Under the pieces are notes generated by a model, which searched no databases, was not told the origin of the DNA, and saw nothing but the letters and a program-made list of their open reading frames with translations. The translations under genes and the position numbers were made by a program. From NCBI RefSeq assembly GCF_029537735.1, contig NZ_JARPUQ010000001.1, positions 840,696 to 904,695 on the forward strand: 64,000 nucleotides of DNA, read 5' to 3'. Shown here piece by piece: positions 44,172 to 52,687 of this stretch. Numbering within the stretch: the stretch's first letter is position 1; every line of letters begins with the position of its first letter. This stretch comes from Robiginitalea aestuariiviva (lineage in GTDB: Bacteria; Bacteroidota; Bacteroidia; Flavobacteriales; Flavobacteriaceae).

Positions 44172-45227
44172 ATGGCCACAAAATCCCTCAAAGCCCGAAA
44201 CAAGGAATTGGCAGCCACTGCCTACCAGCTTGATATCCTAAACGGCGGCCTTTTTGCCGATGGCGAATTGCCACGTTTTGCTGATAAGCTGGCGCAAACC
44301 GGGCAGGGGCCCCTCAGGCCGCGGCAACTGGAAATCCTGCAGATCAACCTGGGGTATATGTGCAACCAGGTCTGTGAGCACTGCCATGTAGATGCCGGGC
44401 CGGATCGCAAAGAGATCATGACGCGGGAAACCATGGAGCAGTGCCTGGAAGTGATCCGCACCACCGGTGCCCACACCCTGGACCTGACCGGCGGGGCCCC
44501 CGAGATGAACCCGGATTTCCGCTGGTTTGTGGAGCAGGCCGCCCAGGCCGGGATACAGGACTTTATTGTGCGATCCAACCTGACCATTATCCGGGCCAAC
44601 AAAAAGTACCACGACCTGCCGGAGTTCTTTGCCCGGCACAACATCCACGTAGTTTCTTCCCTGCCCCATTATACCCGGGGGAAAACCGACAAGCAACGGG
44701 GTAGCGGCGTCTTCGACAAATCCATTCAGGCCCTTAAAGACCTGAACGCGGTAGGGTACGGGATGCCGGACAGCCCCCTGCGGCTGGATTTGGTCTACAA
44801 CCCGGCCGGGGCTTTCCTCCCGGCAGACCAGCAGGCCCTGGAACACGATTTCAAAAAAGCCCTGATGGAAGATTTCGGGATTTCCTTCCACCAGCTCTTC
44901 GCCATCACCAACCTCCCCATTTCGCGTTTCCTGGATTACCTGATCGCCTCCGAAAATTACGAGGACTATATGACGGCCCTGGTGGATGCCTTTAACCCGG
45001 CTGCCGTAGCCAATGTGATGTGCACCAATACCCTCTCCGTAAGCTGGGACGGATGGCTGTACGACTGCGACTTCAACCAGATGCTGGGGCTGAAGGTCAA
45101 CAACCCGGTGCGCCATATTTCCGAATTCCACGAGGCAACCCTGATGGACCGGGATATTGTGATTTCCCAGCATTGCTATGGCTGTACGGCCGGCGCGGGC
45201 AGCTCCTGCCAGGGCAGCGTGGCCTGA
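44172..45227 (+). CDS. arsS: arsenosugar biosynthesis radical SAM protein ArsS
   Basis: Radical SAM enzyme proposed to join the adenosyl-derived ribose to methylated arsenic on the way to arsenosugars. 351 residues. Cluster motif CNQVCEHC (C64, C68, C71), SAM-binding TGGAPEMN, and the C-terminal motif CYGCTAGAGSSCQG. Some homologues are selenoproteins; here the C-terminal positions are Cys and no in-frame TGA occurs. arsM, the usual methyltransferase partner, is not in the window. A TetR gene with palindromic operators follows. Confidence 0.9.
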   Translation: MATKSLKARNKELAATAYQLDILNGGLFADGELPRFADKLAQTGQGPLRPRQLEILQINLGYMCNQVCEHCHVDAGPDRKEIMTRETMEQCLEVIRTTGAHTLDLTGGAPEMNPDFRWFVEQAAQAGIQDFIVRSNLTIIRANKKYHDLPEFFARHNIHVVSSLPHYTRGKTDKQRGSGVFDKSIQALKDLNAVGYGMPDSPLRLDLVYNPAGAFLPADQQALEHDFKKALMEDFGISFHQLFAITNLPISRFLDYLIASENYEDYMTALVDAFNPAAVANVMCTNTLSVSWDGWLYDCDFNQMLGLKVNNPVRHISEFHEATLMDRDIVISQHCYGCTAGAGSSCQGSVA

Positions 45228-45262
45228 CCTTATGCGCTTCATCCCGTAAACTGCGTCGTTGG

Positions 45263-45280
45263 ACCGACTGCCTGGTCGGT
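45263..45280 (+). promoter_or_regulatory. TetR-type palindrome
   Basis: ACCGAC-N6-GTCGGT, perfect 6-bp half-sites, between arsS and tetR. Direct half-site-like GTCGG/CGGTCG sequences follow at 45286-45303. Candidate operator of the downstream TetR protein. Confidence 0.55.
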
Positions 45281-45380
45281 TTCTCCGTCGGCTTTTTCGG
45301 TCGTTGATCGGGATAATTGTCGCTGGACGAATTTTTTGTAGGGTTTATCTTAAAATGCTGGGGGCCTCCCCTTACTGCGG

Positions 45381-45407
45381 GTTCTTTGTATAGACCGATC
45401 CGTCGGT
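45381..45407 (+). promoter_or_regulatory. tetR promoter with overlapping operator
   Basis: GTTCTTTG (45381-45388, resembling TAnnTTTG) and, 5 nt on, the inverted repeat ACCGAT-CC-GTCGGT (45394-45407), 20 nt before the tetR ATG. A repressor bound here would cover the transcription start, which suggests self-regulation. Confidence 0.5.
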
Positions 45408-45427
45408 TTCCCAAATCAATACCTATC

Positions 45428-46042
45428 ATGGACAAGAACCTCAAAAGCATGACCACCATGCACCGGATGCAACAAACCGGGCTGGAGCTGTTCTACAAAC
45501 AGGGCTTCTACAATACCAGTGTGGACGACATCCTGAAAAGCCTCGGGCTTTCCAAAGGGGCCTTCTACTACCACTATCCTTCCAAAGAGGAATTCTTTAT
45601 CAATATTGTACAGCAACTGGTCTTCCGCAAGGTGTATAGCATGCTCATCGAGCCGGTAGAGGGGCGGAACAATCCCTTACACGCCATTGAAGTATGCCTG
45701 GACGAGGCCCTGGAAACCGCGGAACACAACACCATGGATTACGGGTTTGTGCTGGCGAATTTCATCAACGAATTCAACGGGCGCAACGAGCAGATCACCA
45801 AGTACCTCACGGACATTTGCAAGGTGTGGGAGGTGAACCTGGTAGCAACGCTGCAAAAGGGAAAAACGGACGGCTTTGTGGAACGTCATGTAGACAGCGA
45901 AGCCGTAGCCACCTATATCATTTCATCTTATTTCGGGATCCGCACCCTGATGGTGAGCGGCAATAAAAAAGTGTTGCGCTACCAGTACATACAGCAGCTG
46001 CGGAATTACTTCCGGTCCCTCTCACCCGTGGTCATTGCCTGA
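45428..46042 (+). CDS. TetR/AcrR family transcriptional regulator
   Basis: 204 residues from ATG 45428 (MDKNLKSMTTMHRMQ); upstream codons run through the operator region. The N-terminal helix-turn-helix is standard (GFYNTSVDDILKSLGLSKGAFYYHYPSKEEF). The C-terminal ligand-binding part has MDYGFVLANFINEFN and a TetR_C-type region. Likely target sites are the palindromes at 45263 and 45394, and perhaps those between trpS and dprA. Ligand unknown. The last 37 nt overlap the end of the convergent GT9 gene. Confidence 0.9.
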   Translation: MDKNLKSMTTMHRMQQTGLELFYKQGFYNTSVDDILKSLGLSKGAFYYHYPSKEEFFINIVQQLVFRKVYSMLIEPVEGRNNPLHAIEVCLDEALETAEHNTMDYGFVLANFINEFNGRNEQITKYLTDICKVWEVNLVATLQKGKTDGFVERHVDSEAVATYIISSYFGIRTLMVSGNKKVLRYQYIQQLRNYFRSLSPVVIA

Positions 46043-47088
46043 CCGGGCGGCCTTAGGAATTCCAGGATTTTTGAAGCAACCGCCTCCAGCGGGATACTCT
46101 CCATGACCGACTCATAGCCAGCAGGCACCTTATTCCCGTATACAGACGTTGGGATGGCCGGGTATTGCTCGCGGTCCGAAACCAGGGCATGGGCTTCGGG
46201 TTGCCCATAGGGCGCAAACCCCAGGTAGGGGTGGGTAACGCCCCAGAGGGTGAGTACCGGGACCCCATACATGGCCGCCAGATGGCCATTCCCGCTATCC
46301 ATAGCCACCATCAGGTCCAGGTTGGAGATCAGGGCCAGCTCTTGTTCCAGCCCCGCCTTGCCGGCAAGGGAAACACAATTGCCAAAACGGGCCGCCCAGC
46401 CTTCCAGAATTTCCGTTTCCCGGGCCCCGCCCCCCAGCAGATACACCGTTAGCCCGGGTTCCTTTTCCAATAACGCCAGGACGCGTTCGGTAAGGGCTTC
46501 CGGGTAGCACTTCCCGGCATGTGCCGCAAAGGGTGCAAAACCAAGCCGGAGGTGGCCCTCCACGCGCAGGGAGGCAAAGGCCTCAGGCCAGGGTTCTTTC
46601 GGGAGGATATCGGCCGGGGTGAGCTCCAGGGGAAAACCCAGGCTGTCAAAGACCTCCGCATAGCGCTGGTGCGTGGTTTTTAAGGGGCGGAAGAAGGGTT
46701 TTTGAGTGGCCGTAAGGGCTTTCTTTTCGGCCCGCCCTTTATCCTGCCTGCGTACCGGGGTGCCGGACAGGGTAAAGAATATCCCCAGGATTCGGGTGCG
46801 CAAGACGTTGTGGAGGTCTGCCACCCCGGTAGGCTGGGATTGCCGTAAGGCGCGGAACAACTTCCAGAGGCCGGTCAGACCCTGGAATTTTTGTTTCGTA
46901 TCTATGGGAAAGACCTCTGCCCCGGGAATCTTTTGAAAAAGCGGAGCATAGGCGGTTTTGGTGGCCAGCAGCAGACGGATGCCCGGGTTGGCGCGGCGCA
47001 GGGCAAGCAGGACGGGAAGGGTCATAGCCACATCTCCCAGGGCAGATAACCTGAGGACTAAAAGCCGTGGGTCACTGCTTTTTTTCAC
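46006..47088 (-). CDS. glycosyltransferase family 9 (heptosyltransferase-like)
   Basis: 360 residues, GT-B fold. N-terminal RLSALGDVAMTLPV and C-terminal AMDSGNGHLAAMYGVPVLTLWG are the markers of ADP-heptose:LPS heptosyltransferases. It probably adds a sugar to the lipid A-core of lipopolysaccharide. Its first 17 nt overlap the DUF4254 gene. At the 3' end it shares 37 nt with the convergent tetR gene, so the last 12 residues are encoded opposite its C-terminus. Confidence 0.88.
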   Translation of the reverse strand: MKKSSDPRLLVLRLSALGDVAMTLPVLLALRRANPGIRLLLATKTAYAPLFQKIPGAEVFPIDTKQKFQGLTGLWKLFRALRQSQPTGVADLHNVLRTRILGIFFTLSGTPVRRQDKGRAEKKALTATQKPFFRPLKTTHQRYAEVFDSLGFPLELTPADILPKEPWPEAFASLRVEGHLRLGFAPFAAHAGKCYPEALTERVLALLEKEPGLTVYLLGGGARETEILEGWAARFGNCVSLAGKAGLEQELALISNLDLMVAMDSGNGHLAAMYGVPVLTLWGVTHPYLGFAPYGQPEAHALVSDREQYPAIPTSVYGNKVPAGYESVMESIPLEAVASKILEFLRPPGQAMTTGERDRK

Positions 47089-47677
47089 GCAATACGGGGT
47101 TGAGCTCCTCGTCGTTGTACATCTTCATCTGCTTGTACACCTTCATGTACTTGCGACCGGCCTCAATGTCTGCCAGCAATTGGTCGATGGCCGTGGAAAG
47201 ATCCTTGCGTTGCTCCAGCAATACCTCCAGCTTGGCCTGGCACCCCTGCCGGTGTGCCTCGGCGGCCTCGGGGCGGGTAGCCTCCTCCCGCATGTGATAG
47301 ATCTTCAGCGCCAGGATGGAGAGGCGGTCTATGGCCCAGGCGGGGCTTTCCGTATTGATGGTAGCCCCGTCCTGCACTTCTACCGATTGGTATTTTTGAA
47401 GGAAGTAACTATCGATATACTCCACCAGGTCCGTGCGGTCCTGATTGCTCGCATCGATTTTACGCTTGAGCTCCAGGGCGGCCACGGGGTCGATCTCCGG
47501 GTCCCGGATCAGGTCTTCGTAATGCCACTGAACCGTGTCGATCCAGTTTTTCCGGTAGAGCAGGTGCGCCACCTCGGTTTTGGGATAGGGGTTCTCGAAG
47601 GGTTGGTCTACCCGGTCCTTTACGTGATATGCATCAATACACGCCTCAAAAATGCCAAAGGCAAAATCGCTGAACAT
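47072..47677 (-). CDS. DUF4254 protein
   Basis: 201 residues from ATG 47677 (MFSDFAFGIFEACID); a longer frame reaching into DUF6427 coding DNA is rejected. Mostly helical with a C-terminal coiled-coil-like section. DUF4254 genes lie beside GT9 glycosyltransferases in Flavobacteriia; the function is unknown, perhaps in core-oligosaccharide synthesis. On the minus strand TATCTTTG (47700-47693), an exact -7 match, lies 16 nt before the start. Confidence 0.85.
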   Translation of the reverse strand: MFSDFAFGIFEACIDAYHVKDRVDQPFENPYPKTEVAHLLYRKNWIDTVQWHYEDLIRDPEIDPVAALELKRKIDASNQDRTDLVEYIDSYFLQKYQSVEVQDGATINTESPAWAIDRLSILALKIYHMREEATRPEAAEAHRQGCQAKLEVLLEQRKDLSTAIDQLLADIEAGRKYMKVYKQMKMYNDEELNPVLREKKQ

Positions 47678-47703
47678 CTGAACGGTTTTGGGCAAAGATA
47701 CGC

Positions 47704-48642
47704 TTATTTCAACACCCACTGGGTGGCAAAGACGGCCGCTGCGGCCAGGGTAAGTCCAATGAGAACGGCCTCCAGCATTTTTTCCTTTTTCAGGGTTTCC
47801 AGGTATTTGGACATCAGGGTTGCCCCGGGAAAGAAGGCCAGTAATTCCACATGTGCGCCCTGTCCCGTTTCCAGTAAAACCACTGCCATGGACAGCAGGA
47901 AAGCCAGCACGGTAAGCCGCATTACTACAATCCGGCCCTGCCCGCTTTTCCCCAATCGCAGGAATGCCACTCCCGAAGCGGCTAAAACCAGGAAGGAGAA
48001 CCCGCCCAGCCGCAGGTGCTGGTCCCATTGTTCCCAAACCCCATCCCACCGGATGCCCCTAAACTGATAATGTTCCCTGAAAAAGTCCAGGTCTCCCCAT
48101 TGCAGGGCCCAGGCCAGGGCCAGTAAGCCAAAGACGGCCATGGCAGCCAGGGGGACCAGCCAGGTGCGCAGCGAACGGGGTTCAAAAACATAGACAAAAA
48201 CCCAGCAGAGCAACAGGTACAGCAAGGCCCAGGGGATAAACAGGCTGGCCACCAGAAACCAAAGCGTTGCGTCAAAAACCTTGTACCGCGTGGCCTTCAG
48301 CGACCGGAGGCTAATCAGCCTGCGCAGCCCCAACAACACAAAAAAGTGCCCCAGCAGCCCATCGGGGTCCAGCAGCACCTTGGGAAAGGTCAAAACCAGC
48401 AGGGCAAAGAGCAGGATCACGTAGGAGTGGGTAGCCGTGAGCTGGTTACGCTGCACAATAAAATTCAGCAGGAAGACGCTCAGCAACAGGGCAGCCATCG
48501 GGACCAGGGCTTCCACGGGGTTTTGGGGCCGGGCTTCCCCCGGGTAAAGCCAAAGGCGGCAAACCCAGAAAAGCACCGTTAGGAAGGCCAGTACCAGGAT
48601 GTAATTTACCGGTTTTGTTTTCCCAAAAACACTTGAAATCAT
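47704..48642 (-). CDS. DUF6427 membrane protein
   Basis: 312 residues with about nine hydrophobic segments and few charged loops. It matches the Flavobacteriia DUF6427 family encoded next to DUF4254/GT9 genes, function unknown. It could be an integral helper of LPS-core or lipid metabolism; there is no motif to say which. It is divergent from the DUF6341 gene. Confidence 0.8.
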   Translation of the reverse strand: MISSVFGKTKPVNYILVLAFLTVLFWVCRLWLYPGEARPQNPVEALVPMAALLLSVFLLNFIVQRNQLTATHSYVILLFALLVLTFPKVLLDPDGLLGHFFVLLGLRRLISLRSLKATRYKVFDATLWFLVASLFIPWALLYLLLCWVFVYVFEPRSLRTWLVPLAAMAVFGLLALAWALQWGDLDFFREHYQFRGIRWDGVWEQWDQHLRLGGFSFLVLAASGVAFLRLGKSGQGRIVVMRLTVLAFLLSMAVVLLETGQGAHVELLAFFPGATLMSKYLETLKKEKMLEAVLIGLTLAAAAVFATQWVLK

Positions 48643-48662
48643 CGCTGGTTTTCGTATGTTTG
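48633..48662 (+). promoter_or_regulatory. predicted promoter of the DUF6341 gene
   Basis: TTG (48633-48635), 19 nt, TATGTTTG (48655-48662): full consensus match, 19 nt before the ATG. Its -33 part overlaps the first codons of DUF6427. Confidence 0.7.
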
Positions 48663-48681
48663 CACCGTAAATATAGGTACT

Positions 48682-48903
48682 ATGAGAGCTTTTTTTGAAG
48701 GAGTGGAAGACTTATTCGTGAATTTCCTGTTCAAGCCTTTTGATTTTTTCCGCTTCCTTGAAAACTGGTGGACCGCCAATACCGTCAACTGGATTTTTGT
48801 AATCATAGGGGCGGTAGCCATGGTTTATTGGCTCCAGCAATTACGCATCTTTGATGCCCAGGGGGAGGAAGACCACAGCATCACATCCCACTCTTACCTG
48901 TAG
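48682..48903 (+). CDS. DUF6341 small membrane protein
   Basis: 73 residues: an amphipathic N-terminus rich in F (FFEGVEDLFVNFLFKPFDFF), one membrane helix (about 35-52, NWIFVIIGAVAMVYWL) and a polar acidic tail (EEDHSIT). This matches the Flavobacteriia DUF6341 family; some homologues carry misleading enzyme names in databases, and nothing here supports an enzyme. It has its own promoter and a stem-loop at its end. Confidence 0.82.
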   Translation: MRAFFEGVEDLFVNFLFKPFDFFRFLENWWTANTVNWIFVIIGAVAMVYWLQQLRIFDAQGEEDHSITSHSYL

Positions 48904-48928
48904 TAAGGCCCCCGGCCTTTACTACAGG
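48897..48928. terminator. stem-loop covering two convergent stop codons
   Basis: CCTGTAGTAA (48897-48906) pairs with TTACTACAGG (48919-48928), extended by GGCC/GGCC with one bulged T. It contains the stop codons of both the DUF6341 gene and purD. No T-run follows on either strand, so a factor-independent terminator is only possible. Confidence 0.55.
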
Positions 48929-50196
48929 TCAAACCCGATATCTTTCCGGAAATTGGCATCCTGAAATTGGATGCCTTCTATTGTTTTATAAGAGGTTTTA
49001 AGGGCCTCCTTAAAGTCTTGTCCATACGACGTAACGGCCAGCACGCGCCCGCCACTGGTGTGTACACTGCCGTCGGGCCCCGCCTGGGTGCCGGCGTGGA
49101 ATACCACCGAATCGGATGTGTTGCCCAGCCCTAAAATTTCGTGTCCCTTGGCGTAGGAACCGGGGTAACCGCCGGAGACCATTACCACCGTGGTAGCCGC
49201 TTCCGGGCTCACCTCAAGGGTGGTTTTATGCAGGGTGCCGTTCGCCGTGGCCTGCATCAGCTCCAGGAAATCCGACGCAATCCTGGGGATGACTACCTCC
49301 GTTTCCGGGTCGCCCATCCGCACATTGTATTCGATCACATAGGGATCGTCCCCCACCTTGATCAGACCAATGAAAATAAAGCCTACATAAGGGATATTTT
49401 CCTGTTTCAGGCCCTCCACGGTAGGGATAATAATGCGCTCCTCAATCTTTTGCATAAACCCTGCATCGGCAAAGGGTACGGGGGAAACAGCGCCCATCCC
49501 GCCTGTATTCAGGCCGGTATCCCCTTCCCCGATCCGCTTGTAATCCTTGGCTGTGGGGAGGATTTTATAGGAGTTGCCATCGGTGAGCACAAAACAGCTG
49601 AGTTCAATCCCGGAAAGGAATTCCTCGATCACCACCCGGGCACTGGCCGCCCCGAACTTGGCTTCCAGCAACATGGCCTTGAGTTCTTCCCGGGCCTCTG
49701 CCAGGGAATCCAGAATCAATACCCCTTTCCCGGCCGCCAACCCATCTGCCTTCAGCACATAGGGCGGAGTAAGGGTTTCCAGGAAGGCGTAACCCGCCTC
49801 CAGGTCTTCCGGCCCAAAACTGCGGTAGGCCGCCGTAGGGATGTTATGGCGGCTCATAAAGGCCTTGGCGTAGTCCTTGCTGCCCTCCAGCATGGCCCCT
49901 ACCTTAGCGGGCCCGACAATGCCGATATGGCGCAGCTCCTCCCGGGCTTCAACGAAATCCCGGAAGCCTTGTACCAGGGGCACTTCCGGCCCAACCAGGA
50001 TCAGGCCTATTTCATTTTCCAGGGCGGCGTTGCCAATGGCTTCAAAATCTTCGACGGAAAGGGGCAGGTTTTTGGCCAGGGCGGCCGTTCCCGCGTTTCC
50101 GGGAACCGCATATAGCTTCCCGATTTGCTTACTCTGGTGCAGCTTCCACAGCAGGGCGTGTTCGCGCCCCCCTGATCCCAGTACCATAACGTTCAT
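48922..50196 (-). CDS. purD: phosphoribosylamine--glycine ligase
   Basis: ATP-grasp enzyme of purine synthesis forming GAR from phosphoribosylamine and glycine. 424 residues from ATG 50196 (MNVMVLGSGGREHALLWKL); upstream codons read through the promoter. VLKADGLAAGKGV and the GDPETE segment are the expected ATP-grasp motifs. A minus-strand TATTTTTG (50220-50213), an exact -7 match, lies 17 nt before the start. It stands between housekeeping genes and the polysaccharide locus. Confidence 0.97.
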   Translation of the reverse strand: MNVMVLGSGGREHALLWKLHQSKQIGKLYAVPGNAGTAALAKNLPLSVEDFEAIGNAALENEIGLILVGPEVPLVQGFRDFVEAREELRHIGIVGPAKVGAMLEGSKDYAKAFMSRHNIPTAAYRSFGPEDLEAGYAFLETLTPPYVLKADGLAAGKGVLILDSLAEAREELKAMLLEAKFGAASARVVIEEFLSGIELSCFVLTDGNSYKILPTAKDYKRIGEGDTGLNTGGMGAVSPVPFADAGFMQKIEERIIIPTVEGLKQENIPYVGFIFIGLIKVGDDPYVIEYNVRMGDPETEVVIPRIASDFLELMQATANGTLHKTTLEVSPEAATTVVMVSGGYPGSYAKGHEILGLGNTSDSVVFHAGTQAGPDGSVHTSGGRVLAVTSYGQDFKEALKTSYKTIEGIQFQDANFRKDIGFDL

Positions 50197-50260
50197 AGGA
50201 GTGGTGTTTGCGCAAAAATAGGGCTTGGGGCCCAAACAAAAGGCGGTTTCCGGGAAAAGA

Positions 50261-51247
50261 TCAGCGGCGGTTGCGGGCTGTGAAATCCCGGTGCTCCCGT
50301 TTCATGAGTTCCTCCGGCGACAATTGCCGGAAATACTCAAAGGTCTTGCGCATGCCTTCTGCCCGCTCCACCCGGGGTTCCCACCCCAGGATCTCGCGTG
50401 CCTTGGCAATATCCGGCTGCCGTTGCATGGGGTCGTCTTCCGGCAGGGGTTTGTACACGATTTTCTGATCGGTGCCCGTAAGCTTGATAATTTCCTCCGC
50501 AAAATCCCGGATAGTGATTTCGTGGGGGTTCCCGATGTTGATGGGCAGGGTGTAATCGGAGAGCAACAGGCGGTAGATCCCTTCCACCTGGTCGTCTACA
50601 TAGCAAAAAGACCGCGTCTGGGAGCCGTCCCCAAAAACGGTCAGGTCTTCCCCCCGTAGCGCCTGCCCCATAAAGGCCGGGATTACCCGCCCGTCGTTCA
50701 GGCGCATCCTGGGGCCATAGGTGTTGAAGATGCGTACAATCCGGGTATCCAGCCCGTGGAAGCGGTGGTAGGCCATGGTGATGGATTCCTGGAAGCGCTT
50801 GGCCTCGTCGTACACGCCCCGGGGGCTGATGGTGTTTACGTTCCCAAAATAGGTTTCCGGCTGCGGGTGTACCAGCGGATCCCCGTATACTTCGGAGGTG
50901 CTGGCTATCAGGATGCGGGCCTGCTTTTCCTTGGCCAGGCCCAGCAGGTTATGGGTGCCCAGGGCGCCCACTTTCAGGGTTTGGATGGGGATTTTCAGGT
51001 AATCGATGGGGCTGGCAGGGCTGGCAAAGTGCAGGATGTAATGCAGGGGCCCGGGCACGTGCACGAACTTGGTGACGTCGTGGTGGTAAAACTCGAAATG
51101 CTCCTCCCGGAACAGGTGCTCGATATTTTTGAGGTCCCCCGTAATGAGGTTGTCCATGGCGATCACGTGATAGCCTTCGGCCATAAAGCGGTCGCACAAA
51201 TGGGAGCCGAGGAAACCGGCGGCACCGGTAATCAGGATACGTTTCAA
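50261..51247 (-). CDS. UDP-glucuronate decarboxylase (UDP-xylose synthase)
   Basis: Short-chain dehydrogenase/reductase of 328 residues. NAD-binding GAAGFLGS (8-15), catalytic Tyr-Lys in YDEAKR, and STSEVYG are in the form seen in UXS enzymes, which decarboxylate UDP-glucuronate to UDP-xylose. The substrate would come from the adjacent UDP-glucose dehydrogenase, 12 nt upstream. UDP-xylose is thus a likely precursor for this polysaccharide. Confidence 0.9.
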   Translation of the reverse strand: MKRILITGAAGFLGSHLCDRFMAEGYHVIAMDNLITGDLKNIEHLFREEHFEFYHHDVTKFVHVPGPLHYILHFASPASPIDYLKIPIQTLKVGALGTHNLLGLAKEKQARILIASTSEVYGDPLVHPQPETYFGNVNTISPRGVYDEAKRFQESITMAYHRFHGLDTRIVRIFNTYGPRMRLNDGRVIPAFMGQALRGEDLTVFGDGSQTRSFCYVDDQVEGIYRLLLSDYTLPINIGNPHEITIRDFAEEIIKLTGTDQKIVYKPLPEDDPMQRQPDIAKAREILGWEPRVERAEGMRKTFEYFRQLSPEELMKREHRDFTARNRR

Positions 51248-51259
51248 GCCTGTAGTGTT

Positions 51260-52570
51260 TTAATCCCCATGCCCGCGGCCAATGGAAGCGTAATGGAACC
51301 CTTCCTCCTGCATTTCCTGTACGTCGTACAGGTTACGCCCGTCAAAAATCACGGGGGCCTTCATGAGTGTTTTCATCTTGTTGAAATTCGGGTTGCGGAA
51401 CACCCCCCATTCGGTACAGATTACCACGGCATCCACCCCTTCCACGGCCCCGTACATGCTATCGGCAAACCGGATGGCATCCCCCAGTTTGCGGCGCACA
51501 TTGTCCATGGCCTCCGGGTCGAAGGCAGTTACCGTTGCCCCTGCTTCCAGCAGGGCCTCGATCATGTAGAGGGAAGGCGCCTCCCGTATATCGTCCGTTT
51601 CCGGCTTGAACGCCAGCCCCCACAGGCCAAAGTGTTTCCCTTTCAGGTCTTTCCCGAAATGGCTGTGGATCTTTGGCATCAGGGCCGTTTTCTGCCGTTG
51701 GTTCACCCGCATTACCGCATCCAGGATCTGGAAGGCATAACCGGAATCCTTCCCGGATTTGTGCAAGGCCTTTACGTCCTTGGGGAAACAGGAACCCCCG
51801 TAACCGATTCCCGGAAAGAGGAACCGCTTGCCAATGCGGGAATCCGTGCCAATCCCAATGCGCACCTTGTCTACATTGGCACCAACCTCCTCACAGAAAT
51901 TGGCGATTTCGTTCATGAATGTAATCTTGGTAGCCAAAAAGGCATTAGCTGCGTATTTGGTTAATTCCGCGGACTTCTCGTCCATGATGATCACCGGGTT
52001 GCCGGAGCGCACAAACGGCTTGTAGAGCTTCTCCATGAGCTTGATGGCGCGTTCTGAGCTGGCCCCTACCACAATGCGTTCGGGCTTCAGGAAATCGTCC
52101 ACCGCAAACCCCTCGCGCAGGAATTCCGGATTGGAAACCACGTCAAAGTCGCATTGGGCGTTTTGGGCAATGGCTTCCCGTACCTTTTCGGAGGTGCCCA
52201 CCGGCACCGTGCTCTTATCTACAATGACCCGGTATTCGGTGAGCAGCTTCCCGATATCTTCGGCCACTCCCAGCACGTACTTCAGGTCTGCAGACCCGTC
52301 TTCGTCTTCCGGGGTGGGCAGGGCCAGGAATACAATTTCCCCATGCTCCAGGCCTTCCTGCAGGGAAGTGGTAAAGGTCAGGCGGCCGGCGTTGATGTTG
52401 CGCTCAAAGAGCACGTCCAGGTGCGGCTCGTAAATGGGCACTTCCCCGGCCTGCATGCGCTTGACTTTGTCCGCATCAATGTCCACGCATACCACCTCGT
52501 TGCCCGTTTCGGCCAGGCAGGTGCCGGTGACCAGGCCTACGTAGCCGGTGCCGATTACTGATATTCTCAT
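51260..52570 (-). CDS. ugd: UDP-glucose 6-dehydrogenase
   Basis: Two-step NAD-dependent oxidation of UDP-glucose to UDP-glucuronate. 436 residues. N-terminal GTGYVGLVTG, catalytic Cys in GYGGSCFPKD (about residue 260), and the C-terminal LWGLAFKPETDDIR domain. It supplies the decarboxylase encoded downstream and may also provide glucuronate for the polymer itself. 117 nt separate it from the sugar-transferase gene upstream. Confidence 0.96.
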   Translation of the reverse strand: MRISVIGTGYVGLVTGTCLAETGNEVVCVDIDADKVKRMQAGEVPIYEPHLDVLFERNINAGRLTFTTSLQEGLEHGEIVFLALPTPEDEDGSADLKYVLGVAEDIGKLLTEYRVIVDKSTVPVGTSEKVREAIAQNAQCDFDVVSNPEFLREGFAVDDFLKPERIVVGASSERAIKLMEKLYKPFVRSGNPVIIMDEKSAELTKYAANAFLATKITFMNEIANFCEEVGANVDKVRIGIGTDSRIGKRFLFPGIGYGGSCFPKDVKALHKSGKDSGYAFQILDAVMRVNQRQKTALMPKIHSHFGKDLKGKHFGLWGLAFKPETDDIREAPSLYMIEALLEAGATVTAFDPEAMDNVRRKLGDAIRFADSMYGAVEGVDAVVICTEWGVFRNPNFNKMKTLMKAPVIFDGRNLYDVQEMQEEGFHYASIGRGHGD

Positions 52571-52687
52571 GTGTGTCGATTAATTCCTGCGGAAGCCCTC
52601 CTTTTTGATCTCTTCATTCTGGGTCTTACTCCGCTGCTTCCGCCTCACAAAAATAGTGGGAATAAGCGGAACAACCGCCTGAAAGGC

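Noticed and set aside
44172-45227. ArsS as a selenoprotein
   Set aside because: The frame has no internal TGA and the C-terminal positions are cysteines.
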